A stretch of DNA of 64,000 bases, from contig CANIGJ010000007.1 of NCBI GenBank assembly GCA_947467145.1, positions 62,001 through 126,000 on the forward strand, written 5' to 3'. Origin of the DNA: Rhodospirillaceae bacterium. GTDB lineage: Bacteria; Pseudomonadota; Alphaproteobacteria; Rhodospirillales; UBA2165. How positions within the stretch are numbered: position 1 is the stretch's first letter; each line of letters starts with the position of its first letter. The notes under the pieces are model-generated. The model ran no database searches. It was not told the DNA's origin and worked only from the letters and a program-made list of their open reading frames with translations. A program made the position numbers and the translations under genes. Positions 36,154 to 46,551 of the stretch are shown here, piece by piece.

Positions 36154-37086
36154 ATGTCTATAGACCCACGCCATCTGATCCAACTCGCGGCGATCGCCGA
36201 GACCGGCTCCTTCGCTGAAGCGGCTGAACGGCTGGATCTCGCCCAATCCGCCTTAAGCCGCAATATTAAGACGCTGGAGGAACGGGTGGGCGCGCCCGTC
36301 CTGAAGCGCGGTCGCCGCGGTGCCGTCACGACCGAGATCGGCGCGGCCCTGGCGCAATACGGTACTGTCATCAGGTCCGCCAACACCCAGGCCAACTCGG
36401 TCGTCAGTTCGGTCGGCTCGCCGCGCGCCAACCAATTGCGCATCGCAGCCACACAATTGATCGCCGGCAATTTTCTGATCGATCCCCTGACCTCGTTCAT
36501 GAACCAACGGGCCGAGGTCAGCTGCGTCGTGCAGACCGGTACGGTCGGCGAATTGATCGAGATCGTCACCCTTGGTGAAGCCGACCTTGCTGTCGGGCAA
36601 TTCGGCACGCTAGCCAATGCCGGTGGCCTGCATCTTGAGCCGTTGATCAAGGACTACCTGACCGTGGTGGCGCGCGGCGATCACCCGCTGCGCGAGACCA
36701 GCCAGCCGGCTGGCGAGATGCTGTCGCGCGTGCACTGGGTCGTGCCGCGAGCGCATACCCGGCTGCGCTGGGAGATCGAGAATGCCTTGAAATACATGGG
36801 CGTCTCGTCCATCGATATCACTTACGAAACGCCGTCCACGGCAGTGATGATGGAAATCGTGCGCAAGTCCGACTGCGTCGCCATGGTCCCGCGCTTTGCC
36901 GTCTCGCCCATGATCGAGGACGGCGCGATCGTGGAACTTCTGCCGAACCAAACGATCCTGCATCGACCGATCGGAATCCTGTGCCAATCGACCAAACGGA
37001 AATCCGCGATCATCAACAGCTTCTGCCAGGACCTGCATCGCTTCGCCCGCCGGGCGATGGCCAACGCAGCCAAGGGCCGGTCATGA
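36154..37086 (+). CDS. LysR-family transcriptional regulator
   Basis: The 310-residue protein has an N-terminal winged helix (HLIQLAAIAETGSFAEAAER, LDLAQSALSRNIKTLEE) and a C-terminal substrate-binding domain. It diverges from the solute-binding protein gene at 35916, with about 240 bases between the two starts, so it is a natural candidate regulator for the organosulfate cluster. Its stop overlaps the start of the TlpA-like gene (ATGA), so the two are translationally coupled. Confidence 0.9.
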   Translation: MSIDPRHLIQLAAIAETGSFAEAAERLDLAQSALSRNIKTLEERVGAPVLKRGRRGAVTTEIGAALAQYGTVIRSANTQANSVVSSVGSPRANQLRIAATQLIAGNFLIDPLTSFMNQRAEVSCVVQTGTVGELIEIVTLGEADLAVGQFGTLANAGGLHLEPLIKDYLTVVARGDHPLRETSQPAGEMLSRVHWVVPRAHTRLRWEIENALKYMGVSSIDITYETPSTAVMMEIVRKSDCVAMVPRFAVSPMIEDGAIVELLPNQTILHRPIGILCQSTKRKSAIINSFCQDLHRFARRAMANAAKGRS

Positions 37087-37649
37087 GGGGGCGGCTCACT
37101 TCCCTGGTGCTGCTCATGGCACTTGCAAGCCAGGCGCTATCGATCACGGCATTTGCCGCCGAGGTCAAACCGACCGGCACGGTCAAGAATTTCGAGGTCG
37201 CCGCCGCACCCCAGCCCGCGCCGGACTTTTCCTGGCGCGATTCCGACGGCAGCGAAGCGACGCTTAAGGCTTACGCGGGCAAGACCGTCCTCATCAATTT
37301 CTGGGCGACGTGGTGCGCGCCCTGCATCACCGAATTGCCGGCACTGCTGCGCCTGCAGGAAAAATTGGGAAATGCACCGATTACGGTGATCGCGCTCAAT
37401 ATCGATCGCGCAGATGCCGGCGCTGAAAAGGCGCGCGCTATGCTGAAACGTTTGAAACTGGAAGGCCTCGCCTTCCATCACGACAGCCAGTCGCAGGCCT
37501 ATCGCACGCTCGGCATCGAGGTGATGCCGACAACCATCGTGTTCGATCCCCAAGGCCGCGAGGCCGGCCGATTGCGCGGCCCCGCGGAATGGGATGAGCC
37601 CGAAGCGATTAAGCTGCTTCAGGCGATCGGCGAAACCGCTAAGCGGTAA
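37083..37649 (+). CDS. TlpA-like thioredoxin-fold protein, exported
   Basis: The 188-residue protein has a signal peptide (LTSLVLLMALASQALSITAFA) and a TlpA/ResA-type thioredoxin domain with the redox motif WCAPC (C78, C81) and the cis-proline region VMPTTIVFDPQG. It probably reduces disulfides in the periplasm, for example for cytochrome c assembly. The ATG at 37083 overlaps the LysR stop codon. Its last 11 bases overlap the convergent GST gene. Confidence 0.88.
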   Translation: MRGRLTSLVLLMALASQALSITAFAAEVKPTGTVKNFEVAAAPQPAPDFSWRDSDGSEATLKAYAGKTVLINFWATWCAPCITELPALLRLQEKLGNAPITVIALNIDRADAGAEKARAMLKRLKLEGLAFHHDSQSQAYRTLGIEVMPTTIVFDPQGREAGRLRGPAEWDEPEAIKLLQAIGETAKR

Positions 37650-38247
37650 GGCCTTCGGACTTCAAGACTTCCTGCACCTTCGGACGTGCCGCGACGCGGT
37701 CGTGATACGCCTTCACGTTCGGGTATTTCGACAGATCGATCTTGGTACGCGGGATCCAGCGCAGGATCGTATAGCAATAGGCGTCGGCGACCGTGAACTT
37801 GTCGCCCATCAGGTACTGCTTACCCTTCAAGTGACGTTCGAGATCGTTGAACTTGCGATCCATCGTCTGCATCGAGATTTCTTTAAATGCGTCCGGCGTG
37901 GTCGGGCGGAACAGCGGACCCATGGTCTTGTGCAGCTCGGACGCCGTGAAGTTCAGCCATTCCTGCGTACGGTACCGTTCCATGGTGCCCGGCTTGGCGA
38001 TCAGGTCGGCGTTCGGCGCATTGTCGGCGATGTATTGGACGATCACCGCACCCTCGGTGAGGATGGAGCCGTCATCGAGCTGCAAGGTCGGGACCTGGCT
38101 TTTCGGATTGATCGCCTTGAAGTCGGCGCCGCCTTCGGTTTTGCCTTCGGCGAGATTGACCTTTTCGACGTCGTATTTGAGGCCGGATTCCTGCAGCACG
38201 ATATGCGGCGAGACCGAGCACGCGCCGGGGGCATAGTAGAGTTTCAT
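37639..38247 (-). CDS. Glutathione S-transferase
   Basis: The 202-residue protein has the N-terminal thioredoxin-like GST domain (MKLYYAPGACSVSPHIVLQESG; VPTLQLDDGSILTEGAVIVQYIAD with the glutathione-binding ES-like TEG turn) and the all-helical C-terminal domain (YLMGDKFTVADAYCYTILRW). It resembles beta-class bacterial GSTs, in which Cys10 (GACS) often contacts glutathione. It conjugates or reduces electrophiles in the cytoplasm; the substrate is unknown. Confidence 0.92.
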   Translation of the reverse strand: MKLYYAPGACSVSPHIVLQESGLKYDVEKVNLAEGKTEGGADFKAINPKSQVPTLQLDDGSILTEGAVIVQYIADNAPNADLIAKPGTMERYRTQEWLNFTASELHKTMGPLFRPTTPDAFKEISMQTMDRKFNDLERHLKGKQYLMGDKFTVADAYCYTILRWIPRTKIDLSKYPNVKAYHDRVAARPKVQEVLKSEGLTA

Positions 38248-38327
38248 GATGGAGCTCCCTTAATTATGTGGATGGCGAATCTGTAGACCAGACCCGCCAC
38301 CCTCACAAGCCGGGTGCTGGCACGTCG

Positions 38328-40007
38328 CTAACGAGTGAGCGGCCGGTATTTGATCCGGTGCGGCTGGTCGGCGGCATCGCCGAGGCGGCGCTTCTTGTCC
38401 GCCTCGTAATCGGCGTAGTTGCCCTCGAACCACACGACCTGACTGTCGCCCTCGAACGCGATGATGTGCGTCGCGATGCGATCGAGGAACCAGCGATCAT
38501 GGCTCGTGATCGCCACGCAGCCGGGGAATTCGAGAATGCCCTCTTCCAGCGCGCGCAGGGTATCGACGTCGAGATCGTTGGTCGGTTCGTCCAACAGAAT
38601 GACGTTGGCGCCCGACTTCAACACCTTGGCCAGATGCACGCGATTGCGTTCACCGCCCGACAGCGAGCCGACCTTTTTCTGCTGGTCGCTGCCCTTGAAA
38701 TTGAACTGCGACACATAAGCGCGGCTCTGCATGGTGCGTTTGCCGAGGCTGACCTCGTCAAGACCACCCGATATTTCCTCCCACACGGTCTTTTTCGCAT
38801 CCAGATCGGCGCGCGACTGATCGACATAACCGAGCACGACGCTTTCGCCGATGCGGATCGAACCGCTATCGGGTTTTTCCTGACCGCTGATCATGCGGAA
38901 CAAGGTCGTCTTACCGGCGCCGTTGGGCCCGATGATGCCGACGATACCGCCCGGCGGGAGCTTGAACGATAGCCCGTCGATCAACTGATGATCGTCGTAA
39001 CCTTTGCGCAGCTCATCGGCTTCGATGACGACATTGCCGAGACGCGGCCCCTGCGGGATCACGATCTGCGCGGTGTCGTCCTGCTTCTGGCCGGCGCTGG
39101 CCTGCAATTGTTCGAACGCGGTGATACGTGCCTTGCTCTTGGCCTGACGGGCGCGCGGGCTTGCGCGAATCCATTCGAGTTCCTCGGCCAACTGCTTCTG
39201 GCGCGAATCCTCGGTGCGTTCTTCCTGCTGGAGGCGCTTGCGCTTCTGTTCGAGCCAGCCCGAATAATTCCCTTCGTAGGGAATGCCGCGGCCGCGATCG
39301 AGTTCGAGAATCCAGCCCGCGACATTATCCAAGAAGTAACGATCATGCGTGATCGCGACGACGGTGCCTTCGTAGGCCTGCAAATGCTGTTCGAGCCAGG
39401 CGACGGATTCCGCATCCAGATGGTTGGTGGGTTCGTCCAGCAGCAGCATGTCGGGCTTCTGCAACAGCAAGCGGCAGAGTGCGACGCGGCGGCGTTCGCC
39501 ACCCGACAGTTTGGTGACGTCGGCATCCGACGGCGGGCAGCGCAAGGCGTCCATCGCCATTTCGATCTTGCTGTCGAGCGACCAGCCGTCGACCGCATCG
39601 ATGCGTTCCTGCAGCTCGCCCTGCTCTTCGAGCAGCTTCGCCATCTCGTCGTCGTCCATCGGCTCAGCGAATTTATTGCTGATCTCGTTGAAGCGATCGA
39701 GCATGGTTTTCACCTCGCCCGCGCCTTCCAGGACGTTCTCGCCTACGGTTTTCTTGGGATCGAGTTCCGGCTCCTGCGGCAGATAGCCGACGCGCACGCC
39801 GTCGGCGGCCCAGGCTTCGCCGTTAAAATCCTTCTCCACCCCGGCCATGATCTTGAGCAAGGTCGACTTACCCGACCCGTTGACGCCCAGAACGCCGATC
39901 TTGGCGCCGGGCAGGAACGACAGGTGGATATTCTTGAAGAGTTCCTTGCCGCCCGGGAAAACCTTGCCGAGCTCCTTCATTACGTAAATGTATTGATAAG
40001 ATGCCAT
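38328..40007 (-). CDS. ettA: Energy-dependent translational throttle protein EttA (ABC-F)
   Basis: EttA binds the ribosomal E site and gates entry into elongation according to ATP/ADP. The 559-residue protein has two ABC domains: Walker [10 protein letters not shown] and GPNGAGKTT, signatures LSGGERRR and [16 protein letters not shown] and DEPTNDLD, joined by the charged linker [20 protein letters not shown]. The N-terminus [20 protein letters not shown] is characteristic of EttA. No membrane segment is present. The ATG at 40007 was chosen by match to this N-terminus. Confidence 0.96.
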   Translation of the reverse strand: MASYQYIYVMKELGKVFPGGKELFKNIHLSFLPGAKIGVLGVNGSGKSTLLKIMAGVEKDFNGEAWAADGVRVGYLPQEPELDPKKTVGENVLEGAGEVKTMLDRFNEISNKFAEPMDDDEMAKLLEEQGELQERIDAVDGWSLDSKIEMAMDALRCPPSDADVTKLSGGERRRVALCRLLLQKPDMLLLDEPTNHLDAESVAWLEQHLQAYEGTVVAITHDRYFLDNVAGWILELDRGRGIPYEGNYSGWLEQKRKRLQQEERTEDSRQKQLAEELEWIRASPRARQAKSKARITAFEQLQASAGQKQDDTAQIVIPQGPRLGNVVIEADELRKGYDDHQLIDGLSFKLPPGGIVGIIGPNGAGKTTLFRMISGQEKPDSGSIRIGESVVLGYVDQSRADLDAKKTVWEEISGGLDEVSLGKRTMQSRAYVSQFNFKGSDQQKKVGSLSGGERNRVHLAKVLKSGANVILLDEPTNDLDVDTLRALEEGILEFPGCVAITSHDRWFLDRIATHIIAFEGDSQVVWFEGNYADYEADKKRRLGDAADQPHRIKYRPLTR

Positions 40008-40120
40008 GGACCGCCATCGGGTGGATTGGTTAGGTTGGCGGGTTTGTAGCCCAGCGTCCGGGCTGCTGCAAACCGGGGGCGCGGGCCGCGCCATCGGTTT
40101 TTGAGCGGATTTGGGGGGAC

Positions 40121-42028
40121 GTGGCCATCACCTTAGACGTTGTCGCCTTTATAACCCTGGCCTGCGCCTTTGCGGTCTATGGCCTCTATGCGAGCGCGGT
40201 CAGCGTGCGCGACGAGGCCGCGGCGCATACCACCCTGGGGCCCACCCCGTCCGGGATCATCGCCAATGGCGGGATCGCAACGGCGAGCTTCGCCGCAATC
40301 GGGTTCTTCCTGACGCCCTGGCTGATGCGGTTGGGGGGCTACCCTGCCGCGACCATTGCGCTGATCGCCATCACGGTGCCGATGAGCGCAATGTTCCTGG
40401 GGCTGCGCTGCTGGGTCATGACGCGGATCCAGCGCGTGAATAGCCTGTGCGAGCTGCTGGCGCTCAATTACGGCTCCGGGGTCGCCACCTTGGCCGGGAT
40501 CATTCTGGGCGCGGCCGTGGTCGTTCTGCTCGCCCTGGTCCTGCTGGCGGCGGCGAGCCTGATGGCGATCATGAGCGCGGGGGCGATCTCTCAGGCGACC
40601 GGCATCGCCATCGCCGCCATTCTCATCATCCTGACCGGTGCGCCCGCCGGCATCCGGGCCGCCGGCCAACTGGCCCGGCTGCATACCGCGTTGGTCCTGA
40701 TCGGGGCCATCGGCATTATCGCCATGGTCGTCGGACAATTGGACGGCTGGGAGGGCACGGCCGCCGGATTGACCCGCGCGGCGCGGCAATTGGGCTGGGG
40801 CACGACCGCCGGACGCGGCGGCGGCGACTATAATCTGGCTTTGGCCGTGGTCGGCTCGTTCGGCCCAGGCGAGACCTGGAACGGCATCACCATTCTGTCG
40901 GTCCAGATCGCCATCGGCTGCACATTACTGCTGGTGGTCTGGCTGCCCTGGACGATCGCCACAACCGATGCCCGTCAGATCGGCCGTCAGGCGATCCTCG
41001 GCGCATCGTGGGGCGGGTTGCTACTGATCGCGCTAACGCTCATCCTTGGTATGGCCGCCCTGTGGATCGATCGCAGCGGCGTGGCAGCCGCGCCGGTGGT
41101 GCCCATTCCGTGGCACGACCGCGGCGACATCGACATCGCCTGGCTCATGACCGTGGTGACGCGCGAATATGTCTGGGCCGAGGTGATCATCGGCCTCGGC
41201 GGCGCGGCCGCACTTCAAGCCATTGCGCTGGCGCTGCTCAGCGGCGCGACGGCTGCACTCCGCCCGCTGTGGCTGCATCGCGTGCGCGACACCCAGACCG
41301 CACGACAGGCCGCCGCCGGATCTCAGATCGTCTCCAGCGCGATCGTCGTCGGCGCCGTGCTGTTGTTATTCTTGTCCGCCGACACCCTCATGACATTGAA
41401 CACGTTGGCGCTGTCACTCACGCCCGTCGTCATCGTTCCCGTGGTGGCGATCTGCTGGTTTCCGACACTGACGCGGCGCGGCCTGATCGTGGGCATGATC
41501 AGCGGGCTCATCGTCGCCATCCTGGAAACGTTTCTGCCCTTGATCTCGTCGATCGCGGTCCATGCCGCGGCGGCCGGCATCGCCACCACCGTGGTCGTGG
41601 CCATTGTGGTGTCGCGCGCCCGGCCGCGCGATGCCCGCCTGGCACTTCGGCTGAAAGCGATCGCCGCGCTCGGCGACGTCTTCGCCCCGGCGGCCGACGA
41701 CCGATCCGGCAGCCGCTATCCGCGCGCGATCCTGGTCGCACTGGTGTGGATCTTCTTCGCCATCGGCCCCGGCATCGTGATCGGCAACGATCTGTTCGGC
41801 GCGCCCAATCTGCCGCGCGCGCAGTGGGATTTTCCCATCCCGTCGATTGCCGTGTGGCAGTTGCTGGCCTGGGCGTCGGGATCGGCGTTGATCTGGTATT
41901 TCGCCCACGGGCTCGGGCTGGCGCGCGTCACGCGCACGCAGATGGATCTGATCAACGCCTATCGGAGCCCGGCGAATCTGCCGGAGACGAACCCTGGGCA
42001 AACGGATCGGCGTGAGCCGGATCGTTAA
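40121..42028 (+). CDS. Sodium:solute symporter-like membrane transporter
   Basis: The 635-residue protein has about 13 hydrophobic segments and the general look of the SSS family ([19 protein letters not shown] near the N-terminus; [48 protein letters not shown]). The start is GTG at 40121, preceded by GGGGGGA. Substrate cannot be inferred. Its final 77 bases overlap the 3' end of the convergent di-haem peroxidase gene, an unusually long overlap. Confidence 0.65.
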   Translation: MAITLDVVAFITLACAFAVYGLYASAVSVRDEAAAHTTLGPTPSGIIANGGIATASFAAIGFFLTPWLMRLGGYPAATIALIAITVPMSAMFLGLRCWVMTRIQRVNSLCELLALNYGSGVATLAGIILGAAVVVLLALVLLAAASLMAIMSAGAISQATGIAIAAILIILTGAPAGIRAAGQLARLHTALVLIGAIGIIAMVVGQLDGWEGTAAGLTRAARQLGWGTTAGRGGGDYNLALAVVGSFGPGETWNGITILSVQIAIGCTLLLVVWLPWTIATTDARQIGRQAILGASWGGLLLIALTLILGMAALWIDRSGVAAAPVVPIPWHDRGDIDIAWLMTVVTREYVWAEVIIGLGGAAALQAIALALLSGATAALRPLWLHRVRDTQTARQAAAGSQIVSSAIVVGAVLLLFLSADTLMTLNTLALSLTPVVIVPVVAICWFPTLTRRGLIVGMISGLIVAILETFLPLISSIAVHAAAAGIATTVVVAIVVSRARPRDARLALRLKAIAALGDVFAPAADDRSGSRYPRAILVALVWIFFAIGPGIVIGNDLFGAPNLPRAQWDFPIPSIAVWQLLAWASGSALIWYFAHGLGLARVTRTQMDLINAYRSPANLPETNPGQTDRREPDR

Positions 42029-43001
42029 GGAATTCCTCGTCGGTCAGGCTTTGCAGGAAGGCGATGATCGCGCGCCGTTCGATATCGTTCAGGCTCAGCG
42101 GCTTGATATAGGCGCTTTTGGTCTTGCGGTTCTGCCCCGGCCCCATCCCTCCCGAGGCATAGATCTGGATGACGTCTTCAAGCGTCGGCGACGACCCATC
42201 ATGCATGTAGGGCGCCGTCACCGCGACATTGCGCAAACTTGGTGCGCGCACGCGATCGAGGTCCGACCATAAGCCGATATCGTGAAAGCCGAATTCCGCG
42301 AACGGCAGATCGGCGGCACGATAGGTATCGGTGAAATGCGGCGCCGGGTGACAGCGAAAACAATTGGCTTCCTCGCTGAAAAACAAAGCCTCGCCGCGTT
42401 TGGCTTCGGCCGAGATGGCATTTTCATCGCCCGCTCGATAACGATCCCATGGACTGTTGAAACTGATCAGGGTGCGTTCGAAGGCGGCGATGGCGCGCGC
42501 CATATTGGTGATCGTGATGCCGTCGCCGAACACCGCCGCGAAGCGCCGGCCATAATTCGCATCGCGCTTGAGTACGGCCAATATCTGGGCCTCGCCCATG
42601 CCCATTTCGACCGGGTGATTGCCCATCATCGGCACGAGCAACTGCTCCTCCAGCCGGGTCAATGTCGGATTGAACCAGGTCAGCACCGAGCGATAGACGA
42701 CATTGGCCAAGGACGGCACATTGCGCGCATGCCGCTCGCCCGTGGCGCCGATGCTGCGCTCGCGCGTGTCGGCGAAGGCATGGGATTGCTGATGGCAGGT
42801 GGCGCAAGAATAATCGCCCGTTACCGACAAGCGCACGTCGTAGAACAGCCGGCGGCCCAGTTCGACCTTTTCCGGCGTCTGCGGATTATCGTCGGGAATG
42901 ACAGGGGGCGGCGCCTCGGCCGAAGCCGAGGGCACCATTGCGAACAAGAATATCGCTAACAGGAAGCCTTTAAGCGGCGTCGGCGTCGATCGCGTAGCCA
43001 C
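41952..43001 (-). CDS. MauG/CcpA-like di-haem cytochrome c peroxidase, exported
   Basis: The 349-residue protein has a signal peptide (LKGFLLAIFLFAMVPSASA) and two haem c motifs, CATCH (C66, C69, H70) and CFRCH (C214, C217, H218). NPSLANVVYR-type and MHDGSSPTLEDVIQIYASGG segments match di-haem peroxidases of the MauG family, which reduce peroxide or oxidise a partner protein in the periplasm. The start is uncertain: GTG at 43001 and ATG at 43034 both overlap the end of phoB. It follows phoB on the same strand, so phosphate control through readthrough is possible. Confidence 0.85.
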   Translation of the reverse strand: MATRSTPTPLKGFLLAIFLFAMVPSASAEAPPPVIPDDNPQTPEKVELGRRLFYDVRLSVTGDYSCATCHQQSHAFADTRERSIGATGERHARNVPSLANVVYRSVLTWFNPTLTRLEEQLLVPMMGNHPVEMGMGEAQILAVLKRDANYGRRFAAVFGDGITITNMARAIAAFERTLISFNSPWDRYRAGDENAISAEAKRGEALFFSEEANCFRCHPAPHFTDTYRAADLPFAEFGFHDIGLWSDLDRVRAPSLRNVAVTAPYMHDGSSPTLEDVIQIYASGGMGPGQNRKTKSAYIKPLSLNDIERRAIIAFLQSLTDEEFLNDPAHADPFAQGSSPADSPGSDRR

Positions 43002-43662
43002 CGCGCCGGACCGTGCGGATAAGATCGGCCTCATCGGAGCCGTTGAGGGCCCGGCGTAACCGGCGGATATGCACATCGACCGTGCGTTCCTCAACGTATA
43101 TGTCACGCCCCCAAGCCTTATCGAGCAGTTGTTCGCGCGAGAATACACGGGTCGGGCGTTCCATCAAAACCTGGAGCAGACGATATTCGGTCGGACCCAG
43201 ATGCACAGACCGGCCGTTGCGGTACACCTTGTGCGACGCCAGGTCCATTTCGATGCCGCCGTAGGCCAGTTTGTCCTCCGACAGCGACGGCTCGGCACGG
43301 CGCAACACCGCACGCACGCGCGCGATCAGTTCGGCCGGCGAGAACGGTTTGACGATGTAGTCGTCGGCGCCCGATTCGAGGCCGCGCACCCGATCGCCCT
43401 CTTCACCGCGCGCGGTCAACATAATAATCGGGATGCGATTATTGATCGTCGGCGAGCGCAGCCGGCGGCAAACCTCGATTCCGGACAGCTTCGGCAGCAT
43501 CCAGTCGAGAATGATGAGATCGGGCGTTTCTTCCGACACCATCAGCAGGCCGTCTTCGCCATCGGTTGCCACCGAGACGCGGAAACCTTCGCTTTCCAGA
43601 TTGTAACGCAGCACCTCGATCAAAGGCGGTTCGTCTTCGACAACGAGAATATGAAAACTCAT
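42970..43662 (-). CDS. phoB: Phosphate regulon response regulator PhoB
   Basis: The 230-residue protein has a receiver domain (D10/E11, phospho-acceptor D53 in LIILDWMLPKLSG, K105) and a winged-helix domain (LGPTEYRLLQVLMERPTRVF; REQLLDKAWGRDIYVEERTV; VDVHIRRLRRALN; RTVRRGGYAID). The sequence and its place after pstSCAB-phoU identify PhoB. The ATG at 43662 starts the receiver directly. It should bind the Pho box at 49075-49103. Confidence 0.95.
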   Translation of the reverse strand: MSFHILVVEDEPPLIEVLRYNLESEGFRVSVATDGEDGLLMVSEETPDLIILDWMLPKLSGIEVCRRLRSPTINNRIPIIMLTARGEEGDRVRGLESGADDYIVKPFSPAELIARVRAVLRRAEPSLSEDKLAYGGIEMDLASHKVYRNGRSVHLGPTEYRLLQVLMERPTRVFSREQLLDKAWGRDIYVEERTVDVHIRRLRRALNGSDEADLIRTVRRGGYAIDADAA

Positions 43663-43690
43663 CTCTCTGCTATTCTCCGTTCGACCGGGC

Positions 43691-44404
43691 CTACTTCGGT
43701 TCCACCAGGGTGAAACTCGAAAGGTCCTGCTTCGGCCGCTCGCCGAGCGGCAGTTCACCATGCACCATGTAGTGAATCTGTTCAGCTACGCTGGTCACAT
43801 GATCGCCGACGCGTTCGATATTCTTGGCGATGAACAAAAGATGCGTACAGGGCGTGATATTGCGCGGATCTTCCATCATGTAGGTCAGAAGTTCGCGGAA
43901 CAGACCGGAATGGATCTGGTCGACCTCCTGGTCGCGAGCGCGCACATCGTCGGCCTTGTCGGCATCGTGCGCGATATAGGCGTCGAGCACGTTCTTGATC
44001 ATGCTCTGCACCAAGGCTGCCATGCGCGCGATGGTCGAGATCGGACCGCGCAGCCCCGTGGCGCTGGAGATCGTCACCGTACGCTTGGCGATGTTTTTCG
44101 CATAATCGCCGATCCGTTCCAGGTTCGACGACACCTTGAGCCCGGTGATGATGGTGCGCAGATCGCCCGCCATGGGCTGGCGCTTGGCGATCAGCCGAAC
44201 GGCGAGATCGTCGATCGCGTCTTCCAGCTCGTCGATCCGGCGATCCTTTTCGACGATATCGTTGGCAGCGTCGGCGTCGTATTTGACGAGCGCCGCAACC
44301 GCGCGCGCGAGCTGCATTTCGGCCAGCCCGCCCATTTCGGCGATCATGTTCTGAAGCTGATTGAGCTCCGTATCGTAAGAGTGGACGATATGTTCCTTAT
44401 CCAT
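43691..44404 (-). CDS. phoU: Phosphate signalling protein PhoU
   Basis: The 237-residue protein is all-helical with the two tandem PhoU repeats (TELNQLQNMIAEMGGLAEMQ; ANDIVEKDRRIDELEDAIDD; NLERIGDYAKNIAKR and NIERVGDHVTSVAEQIHYM). The E/N-R-x-G-D metal-binding motifs are present in both. PhoU links the Pst transporter to PhoR and keeps the regulon off when phosphate is plentiful. It lies between pstB and phoB. Confidence 0.96.
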   Translation of the reverse strand: MDKEHIVHSYDTELNQLQNMIAEMGGLAEMQLARAVAALVKYDADAANDIVEKDRRIDELEDAIDDLAVRLIAKRQPMAGDLRTIITGLKVSSNLERIGDYAKNIAKRTVTISSATGLRGPISTIARMAALVQSMIKNVLDAYIAHDADKADDVRARDQEVDQIHSGLFRELLTYMMEDPRNITPCTHLLFIAKNIERVGDHVTSVAEQIHYMVHGELPLGERPKQDLSSFTLVEPK

Positions 44405-44429
44405 CTCTGTATTCCTTCCTTGCGGCCGA

Positions 44430-45251
44430 TTAGCCGATACGACCGGTGATATAGGCACCGGTGCGCTGATCTTTGGGTTTCGTGAAAATCACGTCGGTCG
44501 GGCCTTCCTCGACAAGGTTGCCCATGTGGAAGAACGCCGTGCGTTGCGACACACGCGCCGCCTGCTGCATCGAGTGGGTCACGATGATGATCGTGAAGGT
44601 CTGACGCAGTTCGTCGATCAATTCTTCGACTTTCGCCGTCGCGATCGGATCGAGCGCGGAACACGGCTCGTCCATCAAGATGACTTCCGGATGCACCGCG
44701 ATGGCGCGCGCGATGCACAGACGCTGCTGCTGGCCGCCCGACAGGCCGGTACCCGGCTGCAACAGGCGATCCTTAACCTCTTCCCACAGGCCGGCCGAGC
44801 GAAGCGCCCATTCGACGACCTCGTCCATTTCGGTCTTGGTCGAGACCATGCCGTGAATACGCGGCCCGTAGGCGATGTTGTCGTAGATCGATTTCGGGAA
44901 CGGGTTCGGCTTCTGGAAAACCATGCCGACGCGGGCGCGCAGCTCGACCGGATCGATATCGGCACTATAGATATTGGTGCCGTCCATATTGATCGAACCG
45001 ACCACACGACAACCCGGAATGGTGTCATTCATCCGGTTGATGCAGCGCAAGAAGGTCGACTTACCGCACCCCGAAGGACCGATCAGGGAAATGACCTGAT
45101 TTTCCTCGAAATCCATGTTGACGTCGCGGAGCGCGTTGGCCGCGCCGTAGAACACGCCGACATTGCGCGCCGATAATTTGATCTTGCTTGCGGCCGCCGG
45201 GGTGCTTTCGCGCGGCGGCAGGGTCACGTTGATTTCTGCCATGTCTTTCAT
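44430..45251 (-). CDS. pstB: Phosphate ABC transporter ATP-binding protein
   Basis: The 273-residue ATPase powers phosphate import. It shows Walker [10 protein letters not shown], the PstB-typical [14 protein letters not shown], signature [14 protein letters not shown] and Walker [14 protein letters not shown]. The start at 45251 has GGTAGG just upstream and lies one base after the pstA stop; an ATG at 45242 is also possible. Confidence 0.97.
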   Translation of the reverse strand: MKDMAEINVTLPPRESTPAAASKIKLSARNVGVFYGAANALRDVNMDFEENQVISLIGPSGCGKSTFLRCINRMNDTIPGCRVVGSINMDGTNIYSADIDPVELRARVGMVFQKPNPFPKSIYDNIAYGPRIHGMVSTKTEMDEVVEWALRSAGLWEEVKDRLLQPGTGLSGGQQQRLCIARAIAVHPEVILMDEPCSALDPIATAKVEELIDELRQTFTIIIVTHSMQQAARVSQRTAFFHMGNLVEEGPTDVIFTKPKDQRTGAYITGRIG

Positions 45252-45252
45252 C

Positions 45253-46551
45253 CTACCACCGCCTTTCGAACTTTTTACGCAAAAGTATTGCAACGAGATT
45301 CATCATGATCAGGAACACCAGGAGCACCATGATCGCGGCCGAAGTCCGTTCCTCGAACGCACGCTCGGGGGCATCCGCCCACAAAAAGATTTGCACCGGC
45401 AACACAGTCGAGGCATGGGTCAGGCTGGTCGGCACGTCGACCACGAAGGCCACCATACCGATCATAAGCAGCGGTGCCGATTCGCCCAGCGCATGGGCCA
45501 TGCCGATGATCGTACCGGTCAAGATGCCGGGCATCGCCAGCGGCAACACGTGATGGCCGATCGTCTGCAGGCGCGAGGCGCCGACGCCGAGGGCCGCTTC
45601 GCGGATCGACGGCGGCACCGCCTTCAGCGCCGAACGGCCAGCAATGATGATCGTCGGCAGCACCAGCAGAGCCAGCACCACGCCGCCCGCAATAGGTGCG
45701 GAGCGCGGCATGCCGAACCATTGCAATAGGACAGCAACACCGAGAAGGCCGAAGACGATAGAGGGCACTGCCGCCAGGTTGTTGATGTTGACCTCAATCA
45801 GGTCGGTCCAACGATTCTTGGGCGCGAACTCCTCAAGATAGACGGCGGCGGCGATGCCGATCGGGAGCACCAGGATCAAGGTCACCGCGAGCGTCATAAA
45901 GGTGCCCATAATCGCGCCCAGCACACCGGCCTGCTCCGCCTCGCGGCTGTCGGCCGCGGTGAAGAAGGTCGTATTGAACTGCGTACGGACCCGGCCATCG
46001 GCGACCAATTTGTCGTAGAAAGCCTTCTGCGTCAGGTTCAGGCGTTGGCTACCGTCATCCGCAGCACCCACATAGCCCTTGCGTAGCATGTCGATGTCGG
46101 GGGCCGACTTCACCCAGATGCGCTGGGTGGTGCCGATCAACGACGGATTGTTCAACACCAATTTCTGGACGTCGTATTGCGCGCTTTCGGAGAAGACCGA
46201 GAAATAATCGCGTTCTTGTCCGCGCGTCACACCGGCGGGAAACAGGTTGCGCAGGCTGGCACGCACGACCGCACGATAATCGGCCTGGGTGAGCGTTTCG
46301 ACATCACCCTTGTTGTCCGAGTCGATCAGCGATTTGTCCAGATTGACATCAATCGCGATCGCCGTCTGCACGAAGGCGCTGTAGCCCTTGCCGACGATCG
46401 TCACCAGCAAGATCGCCAGGAACAGGATCGCGACCGAGATAGCGGCAAGGCCGTAGAACTTGTACCTCGCTTCTGCGGCGTAGCGCTTCTTGATGCGATC
46501 CTTGGAAAGATTCGGTCCGCGGGCGACCGCGGTGGGCAGAGCATTAATCAT
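45253..46551 (-). CDS. pstA: Phosphate ABC transporter permease PstA
   Basis: The 432-residue protein is longer than E. coli PstA because of an N-terminal region of about 200 residues with one membrane helix and a periplasmic part (DUF3333 type), as in many alphaproteobacteria. The permease core carries the [26 protein letters not shown] coupling motif. It overlaps pstC by 8 bases. Confidence 0.95.
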   Translation of the reverse strand: MINALPTAVARGPNLSKDRIKKRYAAEARYKFYGLAAISVAILFLAILLVTIVGKGYSAFVQTAIAIDVNLDKSLIDSDNKGDVETLTQADYRAVVRASLRNLFPAGVTRGQERDYFSVFSESAQYDVQKLVLNNPSLIGTTQRIWVKSAPDIDMLRKGYVGAADDGSQRLNLTQKAFYDKLVADGRVRTQFNTTFFTAADSREAEQAGVLGAIMGTFMTLAVTLILVLPIGIAAAVYLEEFAPKNRWTDLIEVNINNLAAVPSIVFGLLGVAVLLQWFGMPRSAPIAGGVVLALLVLPTIIIAGRSALKAVPPSIREAALGVGASRLQTIGHHVLPLAMPGILTGTIIGMAHALGESAPLLMIGMVAFVVDVPTSLTHASTVLPVQIFLWADAPERAFEERTSAAIMVLLVFLIMMNLVAILLRKKFERRW

